This document shows positions 36,050-46,338 of a stretch of DNA of 64,000 nt, piece by piece (within the stretch, counting starts at the first letter, position 1; the number at the start of each line of letters is the position of its first letter). The notes beneath the pieces are model-generated. The model searched no databases. It saw only the letters and a list, made by a program, of their open reading frames with translations, and had not been told where the DNA came from. The DNA is taken from contig CAYGPJ010000018.1 in assembly GCA_964351865.1 (NCBI GenBank), positions 11,216 through 75,215 of the forward strand, given 5' to 3'. The DNA comes from JBCDJI01 sp964351865. GTDB taxonomy: Bacteria > Verrucomicrobiota > Verrucomicrobiia > Methylacidiphilales > JBCBYL01. A program made the translations under genes and the position numbers.

Positions 36050-36949
36050 ATGTCCGCACTACTCTCTAGTGAGATGTCAGTCTATCCCATGAAGATCTGG
36101 TTGCAGGATCGCGATCATTATGAGCGGATCGCTTCTGACTTAGTGACCCCACTGACTCGTGAAGCGAGGCATGGACAGCCGCATCTGGTTTATGATTTTC
36201 TATTCGACTATTACAGCTTCAGGCCGAATCAGTTGAAGCGCTGGTCTCCGGGCTTTGGTCATTTTTTGGAGGGTGCGACAAAAGCGGAAATGCCGGGATT
36301 AACTCATTTCAATGTCTCTGGAGGATATATCGACGCCGGAGCTTTTCCGGAGAAGCGTCGAGAAGGTCTGGATTGGGTGATATCCTTGTTGCAAGCAATG
36401 GAAAATCGTCCCGCTTTACATGCCTGCTACGGGTTGCACGAGTGGGCCATGGTTTATGAATCGGATCAACCTCGCTACACGGTGCCCCTCAGGTTTAGTA
36501 AATCAGAAATTAAAGAGATCGTGGAGCGACAGCCGATCGGTTGCACCCACTACGATGCCTTTCGCTTTTTCACCAAGCGGGCAGCACCATTGAATCGGAT
36601 TCAATTGAACAAAGAAAATCGCATGAAGCATGATCAACCCGGATGTATCCATGCCAATATGGATTTGTACAAATGGGCCTATAAGTTTTACCCATGGATG
36701 CCGTCGCAACTGATCTTAGAGGCATTTGAACTGGCATTGAAGGCCCGTGTGCTGGATATGCGTGCCAGTCCGTATGATTTAGATGCATGGGGGTTTTCTC
36801 CGGTATGTATTGAAACGCCGGCAGGTCGTGATGAATATGAAAAGGCTCAACGAGAACTGGCGCGCTGCTGTGTTCCGGTGCGAGAACGGCTGCTAACCAA
36901 ACTTGGTGAATTTCGTGACGCCGTCATGCGTCGAGCCGTAAGACCTTGA
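36050..36949 (+). CDS. conserved protein of a family often labelled 3-methyladenine DNA glycosylase
   Basis: About 299 residues. Conserved blocks are YDFLFDYYSFRPNQLKRWSPGFG, ALHACYGLHEWAMVY, THYDAFRFFT, GCIHANMDLYKWAYKFYPW and LDMRASPYDLDAWGFSPVCIETPAGR (long ones in parts). I recall very similar proteins in Actinobacteria and Verrucomicrobia carrying that label, but I see no helix-hairpin-helix or AAG-type motif that supports a glycosylase, so function is open. The start at 36050 (ATG) is chosen over a TTG at 36041. A further ATG at 36089 is possible. Confidence 0.7.
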   Translation: MSALLSSEMSVYPMKIWLQDRDHYERIASDLVTPLTREARHGQPHLVYDFLFDYYSFRPNQLKRWSPGFGHFLEGATKAEMPGLTHFNVSGGYIDAGAFPEKRREGLDWVISLLQAMENRPALHACYGLHEWAMVYESDQPRYTVPLRFSKSEIKEIVERQPIGCTHYDAFRFFTKRAAPLNRIQLNKENRMKHDQPGCIHANMDLYKWAYKFYPWMPSQLILEAFELALKARVLDMRASPYDLDAWGFSPVCIETPAGRDEYEKAQRELARCCVPVRERLLTKLGEFRDAVMRRAVRP

Positions 36950-36982
36950 CGCAATCTTCTGGAGTGGTGCAGAATATTTCAT

Positions 36983-37492
36983 ATGAATAAGCTGCTGCCT
37001 TTCACGGTTGTTCTCTTCTCTCTGATGTTCGGTAGTTCCTACGATGCGATAGCTCAAACTACGACGCGTCCTGTATTTTATGAAGTAGAACTGGATACAG
37101 GTGGCTATCAAGTGGACCTTCGACAAGTCACCAGTATCAGCATGCATCGGTTTTATGTGGACGGTGTTTTTGCAGTGGATGAGGTGACGGTTGATACTTT
37201 AGGCAATACCGTTACCCGATTTTATTTTGTCGATCGTAATCGTGATGTGTCAACGCCGCGCGGGATAGGTCAGTCTCTGGTGGATCGGGCGCAGGATAAA
37301 GCGGATGAATTGAAGGATCGCGTCGGGGCAGGAAACTTTCTGGATAAAGCGGTCGTTAAATCTTATCCCACCTCCACCCATGCTCATACCGTGGAATATC
37401 GTATTCAGTCCAAAGAGCAGTTAGACTCCTTATACCAGCACATTTCCAACGCTTGGAAAAAGGGACAATCGGGCAAGTTCAAGTTTGAGTGA
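36983..37492 (+). CDS. exported protein of unknown function
   Basis: 169 residues with a signal peptide (LLPFTVVLFSLMFGSSYDAIAQ). The mature part is mostly predicted beta (YEVELDTGGYQVDLRQVTSISMH in parts, DEVTVDTLGNTVTRFYFVDR) with a charged helix (SLVDRAQDKADELKDRV). No family recognised. It lies 33 bases after the preceding gene in the same direction and may share its transcript. Confidence 0.65.
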   Translation: MNKLLPFTVVLFSLMFGSSYDAIAQTTTRPVFYEVELDTGGYQVDLRQVTSISMHRFYVDGVFAVDEVTVDTLGNTVTRFYFVDRNRDVSTPRGIGQSLVDRAQDKADELKDRVGAGNFLDKAVVKSYPTSTHAHTVEYRIQSKEQLDSLYQHISNAWKKGQSGKFKFE

Positions 37493-37545
37493 TTCGCGAG
37501 CTGCAAGCTGATCCAAAGATCAACGCGCTGCTAGAAAATATTCTG

Positions 37546-38919
37546 TTAAGGAACTCGATCTATCAGCGACTTGAGCAGATCGACCCCGCGGTTCACTCCT
37601 TCGTTAATTTTTTGCTCAACGGCATCAAAAACGGCAGATTTCAGGCGTGGTGACAGATCTTCTTTTGGATCATCCATGCTGCCGGATAAGGTCATAGGTG
37701 GCTGTGCCCAGTGGTACCCGTTCTGATTGAGGGTGAATACGGTCATTTCAGCTCCGGGTATTTTAGCGACCACCCTGGGCGAGAGTCCCACCTGATAGGT
37801 TCCTGTTAACTGATTATTGCGAATACGTAAATCGCCCTCCAACCGGGTGAGATTGCTCGACTCAAAAATAGAGGATTCGATTTGCAGGTCGTGGTTGTTT
37901 TCGATGTCGGTATAGGTGAATTTTGCCCAGGCGGTATTTAGTGGCAGTTCCGTCCATTCACGGATGCCGGTAGCCAATTGCATCGACCGCAAGATGGGCA
38001 CGCCTATCAGTTGAATATCTTTTCCGGTAGCTTCTCCCTTCAGTTCCAGCCCGTTCAGATCGAAGCGTGCGGTAGCATCACCGTCGACCGCGCCTTCAAA
38101 GAATGACTTCCAGTCGATCGGTACAATCGAGGCGACGGGGATTCCCCGACCTTCAAGTTTGAGTTCGGCATCGGGTTGGGCATCTGTTATCAGCTGGCCT
38201 GATATTTTGACTATCCCGGCGGTTTTACCGAACCACTCCGAATGCTCCAGCGTCATGCGTTCCAGATTTCCCATGAGTCGAGCACTGTTGAGGTTCCAGC
38301 TCAGGCGCTGGGGGGGGAGGAAAGTTGCGCTAGAGATGGCGGTGCTCCAGCGTCCATGACCGTCTGACATACATGCCGCTTTGATTTGATTGAGCTGATA
38401 TTTTTCACCACGACTGGTTTCCAAAGTAACCGAGGTATCTGCCAGGATAATTTCTCGAATATCGACCGTTTGCGGGATGAACAATGCCGCAGCTTTGGGG
38501 AAAGAAGGGGGGGGCGGGAGCGTAGGAGGAGTCGGAGGAGTCGGAGGAGAGGCCGGCTCGGAGTGCGAAGTGATGACGATCTTTAATTTTTGAACTTCGA
38601 CCGGATCGATGTCCCACTTGCGTCTCAGCAGTGCTCGCCAGTTGATCTGGAAGGAGAGTTGTTCTGCTCGAACATGGATACGGTATGATTCAAACACACC
38701 ACTACCGTCGTATCCATCGCTGCGCAGTGTCCATCCATCCAGTCGGAATGGCATCCATTCGCCATCCAGCTTTAATGCGGTATTGGTCTGACGGTTCATT
38801 TCCTGCCGGAATGTTTCATTTCCCAGAAACCAGTGGGGAATCCAGATGAGGGCGGAGAGTATCAGCAGGATGAGCAGAACCGGCAGTGCGATTCCAAGTA
38901 ATAGCATTGAGCGTTTCAC
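37546..38919 (-). CDS. AsmA-like inner-membrane/periplasmic protein
   Basis: 457 residues: an N-terminal helix (LLGIALPVLLILLILSALIWI) followed by a long beta-rich periplasmic region of the AsmA/DUF748 kind (for example QIEINW-like LSFQINWRALLRRKWDIDP, VQKLKIVI, LSWNLNSARLMGNLERMTLE). A proline-rich linker (PPTPPTPPTLPPPPSFP) is near residue 130. AsmA-like proteins are thought to bridge the envelope and move lipids to the outer membrane. The assignment rests on layout, not on a firm motif. Its start region is divergent from the ABC transporter at 38979. Confidence 0.6.
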   Translation of the reverse strand: MKRSMLLLGIALPVLLILLILSALIWIPHWFLGNETFRQEMNRQTNTALKLDGEWMPFRLDGWTLRSDGYDGSGVFESYRIHVRAEQLSFQINWRALLRRKWDIDPVEVQKLKIVITSHSEPASPPTPPTPPTLPPPPSFPKAAALFIPQTVDIREIILADTSVTLETSRGEKYQLNQIKAACMSDGHGRWSTAISSATFLPPQRLSWNLNSARLMGNLERMTLEHSEWFGKTAGIVKISGQLITDAQPDAELKLEGRGIPVASIVPIDWKSFFEGAVDGDATARFDLNGLELKGEATGKDIQLIGVPILRSMQLATGIREWTELPLNTAWAKFTYTDIENNHDLQIESSIFESSNLTRLEGDLRIRNNQLTGTYQVGLSPRVVAKIPGAEMTVFTLNQNGYHWAQPPMTLSGSMDDPKEDLSPRLKSAVFDAVEQKINEGVNRGVDLLKSLIDRVP

Positions 38920-38978
38920 GAGAGAAAATCTTGCCAGCGTATTGCATCGATGGCAACAAGCAGGTAGGGTTACTTTTC

Positions 38979-40763
38979 ATGCTCAACTTACAGGGTATCA
39001 CGGTCCATCCACCCACAGGCTCGCAGGAACGCGCACTACTGGATCAAGTGGCATTGAATTATCAGCCCGGCCAGTTCGGTGCGATTGTTGGTCCATCAGG
39101 ATGTGGCAAGAGCACCTTGTTGAAAAGTATCGCCGGCTTGCTGGAACCCTCAGAGGGTACCATTCTGTGGCGAGGGAGGGATCTGGATGCCGAAGATGAC
39201 TTTCATCCCTCAGAGTTGGGGTATGTGCCACAGTTTTCTATCTTTCACCAACGACTGACCGTCAGAGAAGCGGTGATGAATGCCACTTTACTCCGCACTC
39301 GTGCAAAGGATCGAGGCGCCTCTGCTCGTGAGTGGGCGGATAAAGTGTTGGAGCGTGTGGGTTTGCTGGAAATAGCAGACCGACGCACGGAGGTTCTCTC
39401 GGGCGGGCAACAAAGAAGACTGGGTTTAGCGTTGGAGTTGGTCACGCGCCCGGCGTTGCTGCTGTGTGATGAGGTCACGAGTGGATTGGACCCGAAGAGT
39501 GAGAATGAAATTGTTAATCTGATGGCCTCACTGGTTCAGGATGAGGAGAGGGTGGTGCTTTCGGTCACACACAGTTTGCGGCATCTCCATCTCTATCATA
39601 CTGTGACGGTGTTGATGGAAGGACATGTCGTGTTTCATGGTCCTGCAGATCATTTGACACCTTTTTTTCAGGTCGAAACCGCTGAAGACGTTTTTCCTGC
39701 CCTAAGTGAATTTTCGCTGGAATATTGGAAGGAACGCTACGGTCTTTACCGCCCTTATGAAGAGTCCGAGTTAAATCAATCCGGGATAGTTTCAGAGAGC
39801 GAGCAGGGTGAACCAGTCGAACCGGTCGAACCGGACGAATGGACCGATTCCGAGGACGAGCAAGCCCAAGAGGAGGCGACTGAATCTGACGAGCCGGAGG
39901 GGCTCATGCGGACTCCGTCTACGTTGGCTCAGATCATCACTTTGACTCGCCGTCGGTTCTCACTTTTTTTTAGAGATTACGGGCAACTCGGTTTACAAGT
40001 CGCTCTGATTTTGATTTTCCCGATCCTGGTCGTTCTTTTCGCATACGACGGTCTGCCGGAAATTCGTAATATGAGTATGGAGTTGGAACAGAATGTTGTG
40101 GAATATCTGCAGGATCAGTTAGCTTATACGATCCAATCCAGCAAGGTGGGCAGCTTAGTCTCCGGCTTGGTGATGTTTCAGGTCATTCTGCTGACGTTGA
40201 TGGGGGCGAACAACGCGGCTCGGGAGGTGGCTAATGAGCGGCACATTATTGAAAAAGAGAAGCTCTCAGGCGTCGGTGATTTGGCAACGCTTATTTCAAA
40301 AGTCATTTTTCTGATTCCACTGGTGCTGGCACAATCGGTCTGGATGGCTTGTTTCGTGAAATTCATTTGTGATATTCCCGGTGATCTGATGACGCAGATA
40401 AAAGTTCTGGTGCTGGTAAATGCCGCGATGACGGGGACCGGTCTGGCCATATCCACCTGGGCCCGCACTTCCGAGCAGGCATCATTGGTTTCCATTTATC
40501 TGGTGGGATTCCAACTGCCACTATCCGGAACGATTTTGGCGCTACCCGATGCGATTGCTCCGCTGGTGCGTCCATTTATCGCTGCTTACTGGTCCTGGTC
40601 TGGCTATCTGCAGGCGATGAGGGAAACCAGATTTTACGATCTGGTCACGCAGATTTCCAATACGCCGGTGGCGGGAACCGACTTTTCGTTGTTCATCTTA
40701 ACGGCACATTTATTACTGGCTGGATTTATTTCATGGCTGGGACTCTCCAAGAGTCAGTGGTAA
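38979..40763 (+). CDS. ABC transporter, ATPase fused to ABC-2 permease (ABCG-like half transporter)
   Basis: About 594 residues. The ATPase domain has Walker A IVGPSGCGKSTLLK, Q-loop GYVPQFSIFHQRLTV, signature VLSGGQQRRLGLALEL, Walker B ALLLCDEVTSGLD and H-loop SVTHSLRH. An acidic linker (EPVEPVEPDEWTDSEDEQAQ, about 285-335) leads to an ABC-2 permease domain with six helices (LQVALILIFPILVVLFA to LLLAGFISWLGL). The ATPase-first order is that of ABCG half transporters, so it should work as a homodimer. Substrate is not deducible. The ATG at 38979 is chosen because the domain starts at once. Confidence 0.88.
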   Translation: MLNLQGITVHPPTGSQERALLDQVALNYQPGQFGAIVGPSGCGKSTLLKSIAGLLEPSEGTILWRGRDLDAEDDFHPSELGYVPQFSIFHQRLTVREAVMNATLLRTRAKDRGASAREWADKVLERVGLLEIADRRTEVLSGGQQRRLGLALELVTRPALLLCDEVTSGLDPKSENEIVNLMASLVQDEERVVLSVTHSLRHLHLYHTVTVLMEGHVVFHGPADHLTPFFQVETAEDVFPALSEFSLEYWKERYGLYRPYEESELNQSGIVSESEQGEPVEPVEPDEWTDSEDEQAQEEATESDEPEGLMRTPSTLAQIITLTRRRFSLFFRDYGQLGLQVALILIFPILVVLFAYDGLPEIRNMSMELEQNVVEYLQDQLAYTIQSSKVGSLVSGLVMFQVILLTLMGANNAAREVANERHIIEKEKLSGVGDLATLISKVIFLIPLVLAQSVWMACFVKFICDIPGDLMTQIKVLVLVNAAMTGTGLAISTWARTSEQASLVSIYLVGFQLPLSGTILALPDAIAPLVRPFIAAYWSWSGYLQAMRETRFYDLVTQISNTPVAGTDFSLFILTAHLLLAGFISWLGLSKSQW

Positions 40764-40879
40764 ATAGGTAAGTCACTTTTAATCAATAGGTTATTTGCTT
40801 AGGAATATATATCACAAAAAGGCAGATTGGTATTGAGAGATAGTGCGCAACCTTTACATTGAAATAAGGTTAAATACTT

Positions 40880-41284
40880 ATGGCGCGAAGAGCTCGATCA
40901 CAATTTTCTCCGGTGCACCTCATTCTGGGGCTGTTGATGTTACTAGTCATAGCAGCAGGCGGGTTTTATTTATTCTCCGGAACCGATTCCAGTTATCGTA
41001 CCCTTCCCAATCTTGAGGTGGAGGCTTACCTCGAAAATGCAAACAGCTTGCGGGGTAATACCTATCGCCTGGAAGGAACGATTAATCACTCGTTGGCTTG
41101 GTCATCCACCATCGGACGTTTATTTTCGGTTCAAGTCGGGGTAGGTCGGAATGCGCGGCTGGTGCCGGTACTCATTCCGGCTGATTTGAATGACGTGAAT
41201 GTTCAGCGGGGACAGGCATTCCAATTGAAAATTGAAGTGGTGGAAAACGGACTCTTGCGGGTGTTGGAAATGGAGAAATCATGA
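40880..41284 (+). CDS. small membrane-anchored protein of unknown function
   Basis: 134 residues: a basic start (ARRARSQFS), one membrane helix (LILGLLMLLVIAAGGFYLF), and a compact beta-rich domain (EAYLENANSLRGNTYRLEGTI, RLVPVLIPADL, AFQLKIEVVENGLLRVLEM) that could be OB-like. It overlaps by 4 bases with the next gene, so the two are translationally coupled and probably work together. Confidence 0.65.
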   Translation: MARRARSQFSPVHLILGLLMLLVIAAGGFYLFSGTDSSYRTLPNLEVEAYLENANSLRGNTYRLEGTINHSLAWSSTIGRLFSVQVGVGRNARLVPVLIPADLNDVNVQRGQAFQLKIEVVENGLLRVLEMEKS

Positions 41285-43203
41285 TGCGATTCCTCATCAT
41301 TATCCTGATGGCAGGAGTGGCAGCCTCGCTGCAGGCACAGTCGCCTCAATTATTAGGGCCGACGTCTGAACAGCAACCAGCCCAACCTGCCAGTTCACCG
41401 TCAAGTCCGCAGACGGAAGTGTCAAAGTCACCTGCATCATCCAGCTCTCAAGGGCTTGGCTTGGGACAAGACATCCCCTTGATGGATATGGGTTCAAGCA
41501 CGGTCAGTTGGGACGGAAAATTATGGAACATTGATAATAATCGTATCTTCCGATCCCAGTTTGAACGTTATCTCAATAATGCCGCAGAAACATCTGATGA
41601 TGAAATAGAGTACCGTAAGCTCATCGATTCCATGATGGATTTGCTCACGAAAAGCCGAGTCAGCTCCAGTGAACTTGAGGATGCCGTCAGCATGCTGCCG
41701 CTGGCCTCAAATTTTGATGTGGATGCCAACTTGTGCGACGCATTAGCTAATACCATATACAACGTCTGGCAGGCGCAGGATGAGCAGGTGCGGTTGGAGC
41801 GCTCCAACAACAAACTACGCCGACAAGTGGATACGGAACAATGGAATGCCAGGGCCAGTGTTTCTTCCGGATTTAAAAATATACCGAAAGATCCCCAGGC
41901 GGCCAGTATTTGGCTGGAAGAGCAAAAGCTGCGGCGCGATCTCAGCATGGGGCCGCATATTAAACGTGCGGCTGAACTCGAAGCGATGATCTTAGGAAAC
42001 AGAACCAAAAAAGAGATCTCTGAAATTCAGGCAAAAATAAATTTTCAAATGCTGATTTCTCAGTTCTTTTTTCAACGCCGCTTTGAGCACGTGATATTGG
42101 CCAGTCGTTTTTATCAGTGGGTATTTGATGACGGAGATACTAAGCTCCAGATCGGTGGGGAGATGGAGAAGATTTTTGCCGAAACCTCCGGAAATCCTCC
42201 CACGCTGGGAGTGCTGGAGTCGTTATCCAATCAGGCGATCAGCGATGTCGAAGAAGGGGTGGAAGCTTTTCACTACCTGCTCACTAAAAAAGAGTTGGCC
42301 AGCGCTACCGAACGTCTGCAGGAGGCTTTCGCGATCGGACAGTATTTGCCGGAGATTCGTTCGCTTTCCCGTGACGACAAACGAGAGGTGCTGGATTTCC
42401 AACAGAAACGCAACCAATTACTCTCAGCGATCGAAGTGCGTGACTATACGCTGGCACAGGAACTAGTTGATAAATTGGAGGCGATGGCAGAAGACTTTGA
42501 TGCCTCCAAGGCGCATGCGGTCATTCAAACCGCCCGCACTGTCAGCTCCATGCATCTGGTCAAGGCGCGTGCAGCGGCAACGTCTGGCGACAAGGTCACC
42601 CTGGAAAACGAATTAAAATCGGCTGCAGAAATTTGGCCCAGAAATCCGGATTTAGCCGAGTTTACTAAAGAAATTTTCACCCAGACCGATGTGCAACAGC
42701 AGGCCATCGCAGAGTTAGACCGATTGATACAGACCAAAAATTATCGCGAGATCTTCAATAATCAGGTTCGTTATATTGCGGCCTCCGCGTTATATCCGGA
42801 AAAGCAGGATATTTTAAAGAGTGTACTGGAAGAAATGCAGATGTTGGAGGGAACCTTAATGCGCGCAAAGGAGCTCAGTTCACGTGGAGATCATGCTGGC
42901 GGCTGGGAGTGTCTGGAACTGGTGATTGATCGATTTGGTTATGACTCCCAGATCAATCAGTTACGCGCGGAACTGACGACCAAGTCCTCTGAATTTGTCA
43001 GACAGTTACGTGAAGCACAGGAACTTGAGCAGAAAGGGCAGTTGGGATCCAGCCTGGCCTGGTATCTTAATGCTCAGATGGAATATCCGATGAGTATTCT
43101 AGCTAAAGAGGGGGTGGATCGGGTTGTCACTCAGATCATACCAAGCGGATCTTCATTCGGTACAGGTAACACGGTAGATGTCTCAGCAAACGAGAGTCGT
43201 TAA
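41281..43203 (+). CDS. exported helical protein of unknown function
   Basis: 640 residues with a signal peptide (LIIILMAGVAASLQAQ) and a Ser/Pro-rich disordered stretch (residues 20-60). A mostly helical body follows with repeat-like units suggesting TPR-type solenoid structure (for example LSSRGDHAGGWECLELVIDRF, AQELEQKGQLGSSLAWYLNA-like segments). No catalytic motif is seen. It is coupled to the small membrane protein upstream and followed by tRNA-Ser. Confidence 0.65.
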   Translation: MMRFLIIILMAGVAASLQAQSPQLLGPTSEQQPAQPASSPSSPQTEVSKSPASSSSQGLGLGQDIPLMDMGSSTVSWDGKLWNIDNNRIFRSQFERYLNNAAETSDDEIEYRKLIDSMMDLLTKSRVSSSELEDAVSMLPLASNFDVDANLCDALANTIYNVWQAQDEQVRLERSNNKLRRQVDTEQWNARASVSSGFKNIPKDPQAASIWLEEQKLRRDLSMGPHIKRAAELEAMILGNRTKKEISEIQAKINFQMLISQFFFQRRFEHVILASRFYQWVFDDGDTKLQIGGEMEKIFAETSGNPPTLGVLESLSNQAISDVEEGVEAFHYLLTKKELASATERLQEAFAIGQYLPEIRSLSRDDKREVLDFQQKRNQLLSAIEVRDYTLAQELVDKLEAMAEDFDASKAHAVIQTARTVSSMHLVKARAAATSGDKVTLENELKSAAEIWPRNPDLAEFTKEIFTQTDVQQQAIAELDRLIQTKNYREIFNNQVRYIAASALYPEKQDILKSVLEEMQMLEGTLMRAKELSSRGDHAGGWECLELVIDRFGYDSQINQLRAELTTKSSEFVRQLREAQELEQKGQLGSSLAWYLNAQMEYPMSILAKEGVDRVVTQIIPSGSSFGTGNTVDVSANESR

Positions 43204-43282
43204 AATTTATTCAATTATAGTTATTTCCGATTGCCAAGTGGCCGCCACAACGGCAACATTTCGACTCAATTCGACTCTAGCA

Positions 43283-43373
43283 GGAGCGGTGGCTGAGTGG
43301 TCGAAAGCAACGGTTTGCTAAATCGTCGAGCCCCACAAGGGTTCCGGGGGTTCGAATCCCCCCCGCTCCGCCA
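43283..43373 (+). tRNA. tRNA-Ser (anticodon GCT)
   Basis: A class II tRNA with acceptor stem GGAGCGG (43283-43289) pairing with CCGCTCC (43363-43369), discriminator G and encoded CCA. The anticodon GCT is at 43317-43319 in the loop TTGCTAA. There is a long variable arm (CGAGCCCCACAAGGGTTCCGG region) and a T loop TTCGAAT. It reads AGC/AGT codons. Confidence 0.95.
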
Positions 43374-44046
43374 CCCGACTACCGTCAGGACTACAAGCAT
43401 TCGCCTGTCTAAAGGCACACGCCCACCCCAAGGGCTGTTCGGGGGGATTCGAACCCCGGGGTTTGGTGCCCTTCGCGTAAGCGAAAACCCAAATAAGCGA
43501 AGCTCCAGGTCTGCACAACCCCGACGTATGTCGGGGGTCATCCCCCCCGCTCCGCCAGACTCACGTCTGGACTATGCTCTACCTCCCACATCATTTCACG
43601 AGCCACGCAAATTGATAACAGTGGGGGTGAGAACGCCCGTTCAGCCACCGGCTGAAAGAGGGGTTTGGTGCATTTCACGTCAGTGAAGAGATAAATCAGC
43701 GAAGCTTGAACTGTGCACAATGATTGCCGTAGGCGATCAGTCATCCCCCCCGGTTTCCCGCGCCATAGCTTCAGCGACGGCGGGCTCCGCCACCAGACTA
43801 TTCTTTACCCCGAGTCCTCGGGGTAAACTAAACAAGTAAGAAAGGTGATGTAACTTTGTGCAGAGGACTACGTCACCCGCACAGGGTTTTGTCTGGACTA
43901 CAAACATACAAAATGCATTAGCGGGAGGTGGAGAAGAGGCGTTAAGCAGCAGGCTTAATGTGAGGGTTGTTTGCCCATAGCGAAGAAAAATCATGAAAGG
44001 TAGGGTTCCGCGGACGCGCAAACATCAACATAAGGAATATGGAAAA
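43374..44046. repeat. degenerate tandem units carrying copies of the tRNA-Ser 3' end
   Basis: No gene is seen from 43374 to 44350. The tRNA end CCCCCCCGCTCCGCCA recurs at 43542-43557 and, with an insertion, around 43744-43792. Each copy is followed by a trace of GACT...GTC.GGACTA (43377-43395, 43558-43575, and a further trace at 43890-43905). Between copies a unit of about 60 bases recurs: 43471-43529 and 43662-43721 share GGTTTGGTGC, AGCGAAGCT and TGCACAA. The region therefore looks like repeated, decayed duplications anchored at the tRNA 3' end. Confidence 0.6.
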
Positions 44047-44118
44047 GGTAGGGCGGTTTGTCCCCAAACCGCCTTCCCGTAGTCTCCACCCAGCGCTTTG
44101 AGGACAAAACGCACTACC
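44047..44118. repeat. MITE-like inverted repeat, family A copy 1
   Basis: A 72-base element beginning GGTAGGGCGGTTTGTCC and ending GAGGACAAAACGCACTACC. The ends are imperfect inverted repeats of each other. The right end matches the right end of the element at 52491-52576 except for two positions. It lies in the gene-free stretch between tRNA-Ser and aguA. Confidence 0.65.
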
Positions 44119-44193
44119 TCGGGCCTCAGTCGATATGCCATCTCAATAATGGCGTTAAACCTCTTATGTTGATGTGTATACGCGGACGCGGGA

Positions 44194-44319
44194 TCTCAAG
44201 GCGCTGGTTCCCGTTTCGGGTTCTATCTCTTATTTGGCATCGTATCCCAAAGCGGTTTGAGACAAACCGCCCTACCCGTCTTTAGACGTGCAACGCACTA
44301 TTAGAGCATTTCCGAATTA
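44194..44319. repeat. MITE-like repeat, family A copy 2 (left end lost)
   Basis: These 126 bases match 56858-56983 with about six substitutions. The matching core runs from CTCAAGGCGCTGGTTCCCG through AGCGGTTTGAGACAAACCGC to the shared flank CGTCTTTAGACGTGCAACGC. The left inverted arm seen in the other copy is missing here and is replaced by CGCGGACGCGGGA. Confidence 0.75.
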
Positions 44320-44350
44320 ATGGATGTCATTTCTAACTGACTAGGCCTTG

Positions 44351-45409
44351 TTAACTGCGCGGCTGCTGTTGGGTAATACAGTGAATGGATCCCAGTCCAC
44401 AGACTAAACCGACACAATCAATCGGGACAATTTCTCTAGCTGGAAACAGATCTTTAAACATGGACAAGACGGACGATTCATTGGGGGCACCGTAAACCGG
44501 CACTAGCACTTGCTGGTTAGCGATCAGGAAATTGGCATAGCTGGCCGGAGAACGCCCGAAAGGGCCCTCTAGGTAGATATCCGGCATGGGAATATCGACT
44601 ACCGTGAGTTTGTTTCCATCTTGATCGCCTGATTGTTTCAGACGGCGGAAATTTTCTTCCAGTGGTGCGTAATTGGCATCACTTTTCTGGTTCTCCCGGA
44701 CGGTAAGCACGGTGGTTTCGTCGACGAAACGAGTAATGTCGTCCACGTGACCGTCGGTGTCATCGCCTTCAATGCCGCCGCCGAGCCAGATGATGCGGCG
44801 CACTCCCAGTGATCGTTTCAGGTGTTCTTCGATGGCACTGCGGCTGAGGTGAGGGTTGCGATTTTTATTCAACAGGCATTGCTCGGTGGTAATCAAGGTG
44901 CCTTGGCCATTCACATCGATCGAGCCACCTTCGAGCACCAGATCCTGTTTAATGACATCAATGTTGAAGGCTTCGTATGCCAGTTCCGGAATCAAATCAT
45001 CATCTGCATAAGGTTCGTATTTAGCGCCCCAGGCATTAAAGATGAAGTCATGTGCGAGAATGGAGGGGGATTCACTCTCCGAAGTGATAAATATAGGGCC
45101 GGCATCTCGCATCCATGAATCGTTGTATTGACGCACTTGCAGTGAAATACGGTCGACAGGCAGCGACTGATAAACCGGATTTTCATGCAGACCATCACGG
45201 GTTGCTTCATCAACTAACAGCACGACCTCTTCGTAGCGGGTTAATGCCTTCAGGATGTCCAGATAGGTGCGCTGTGCTTCTGCCTGATGTTCGGGCCAGG
45301 TTTCTGCGTTTTTAGGCCAAGCCAGCCAGGTCGCATGATGTGGCTCCCATTCCGCTGGCATCCGGTAGGCGCTGAGCGGCACTTGCTGAGGGTTTAGAAA
45401 ACCGGGCAT
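44351..45409 (-). CDS. aguA: agmatine deiminase
   Basis: Hydrolyses agmatine to N-carbamoylputrescine (peptidyl-arginine-deiminase fold). Family blocks are PAEWEPHHATWLAWPKNAETWP, YNDSWMRDAGPIF, VLEGGSIDVNGQGTLITTEQCLLN (in parts) and GGGIEGDDTDGHVDDITRF. The catalytic Cys344 is in GLGSIHCITQQ. Length 352 is usual. It lies 35 bases after aguB on the reverse strand, so the pair forms the two-step agmatine-to-putrescine route. Confidence 0.96.
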   Translation of the reverse strand: MPGFLNPQQVPLSAYRMPAEWEPHHATWLAWPKNAETWPEHQAEAQRTYLDILKALTRYEEVVLLVDEATRDGLHENPVYQSLPVDRISLQVRQYNDSWMRDAGPIFITSESESPSILAHDFIFNAWGAKYEPYADDDLIPELAYEAFNIDVIKQDLVLEGGSIDVNGQGTLITTEQCLLNKNRNPHLSRSAIEEHLKRSLGVRRIIWLGGGIEGDDTDGHVDDITRFVDETTVLTVRENQKSDANYAPLEENFRRLKQSGDQDGNKLTVVDIPMPDIYLEGPFGRSPASYANFLIANQQVLVPVYGAPNESSVLSMFKDLFPAREIVPIDCVGLVCGLGSIHCITQQQPRS

Positions 45410-45444
45410 GATGAGGGAAGGTCGTAGTCGTGACGAACCACAGG

Positions 45445-46323
<879 letters not shown>

Positions 46324-46338
46324 AAATATAAATGCACT

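Noticed and set aside
43297..43686. Open frame across tRNA-Ser and its downstream repeats
   Set aside because: Its first part is the tRNA itself and the rest follows the tRNA-tail repeats. The composition is Pro/Arg-rich and no ribosome-binding site is seen.
43374..44046. CRISPR array, suggested by regularly spaced repeats after tRNA-Ser
   Set aside because: Units differ in length (184 and 235 bases apart), are degenerate, and share their spacers as well as their repeats. No cas genes are in the window.
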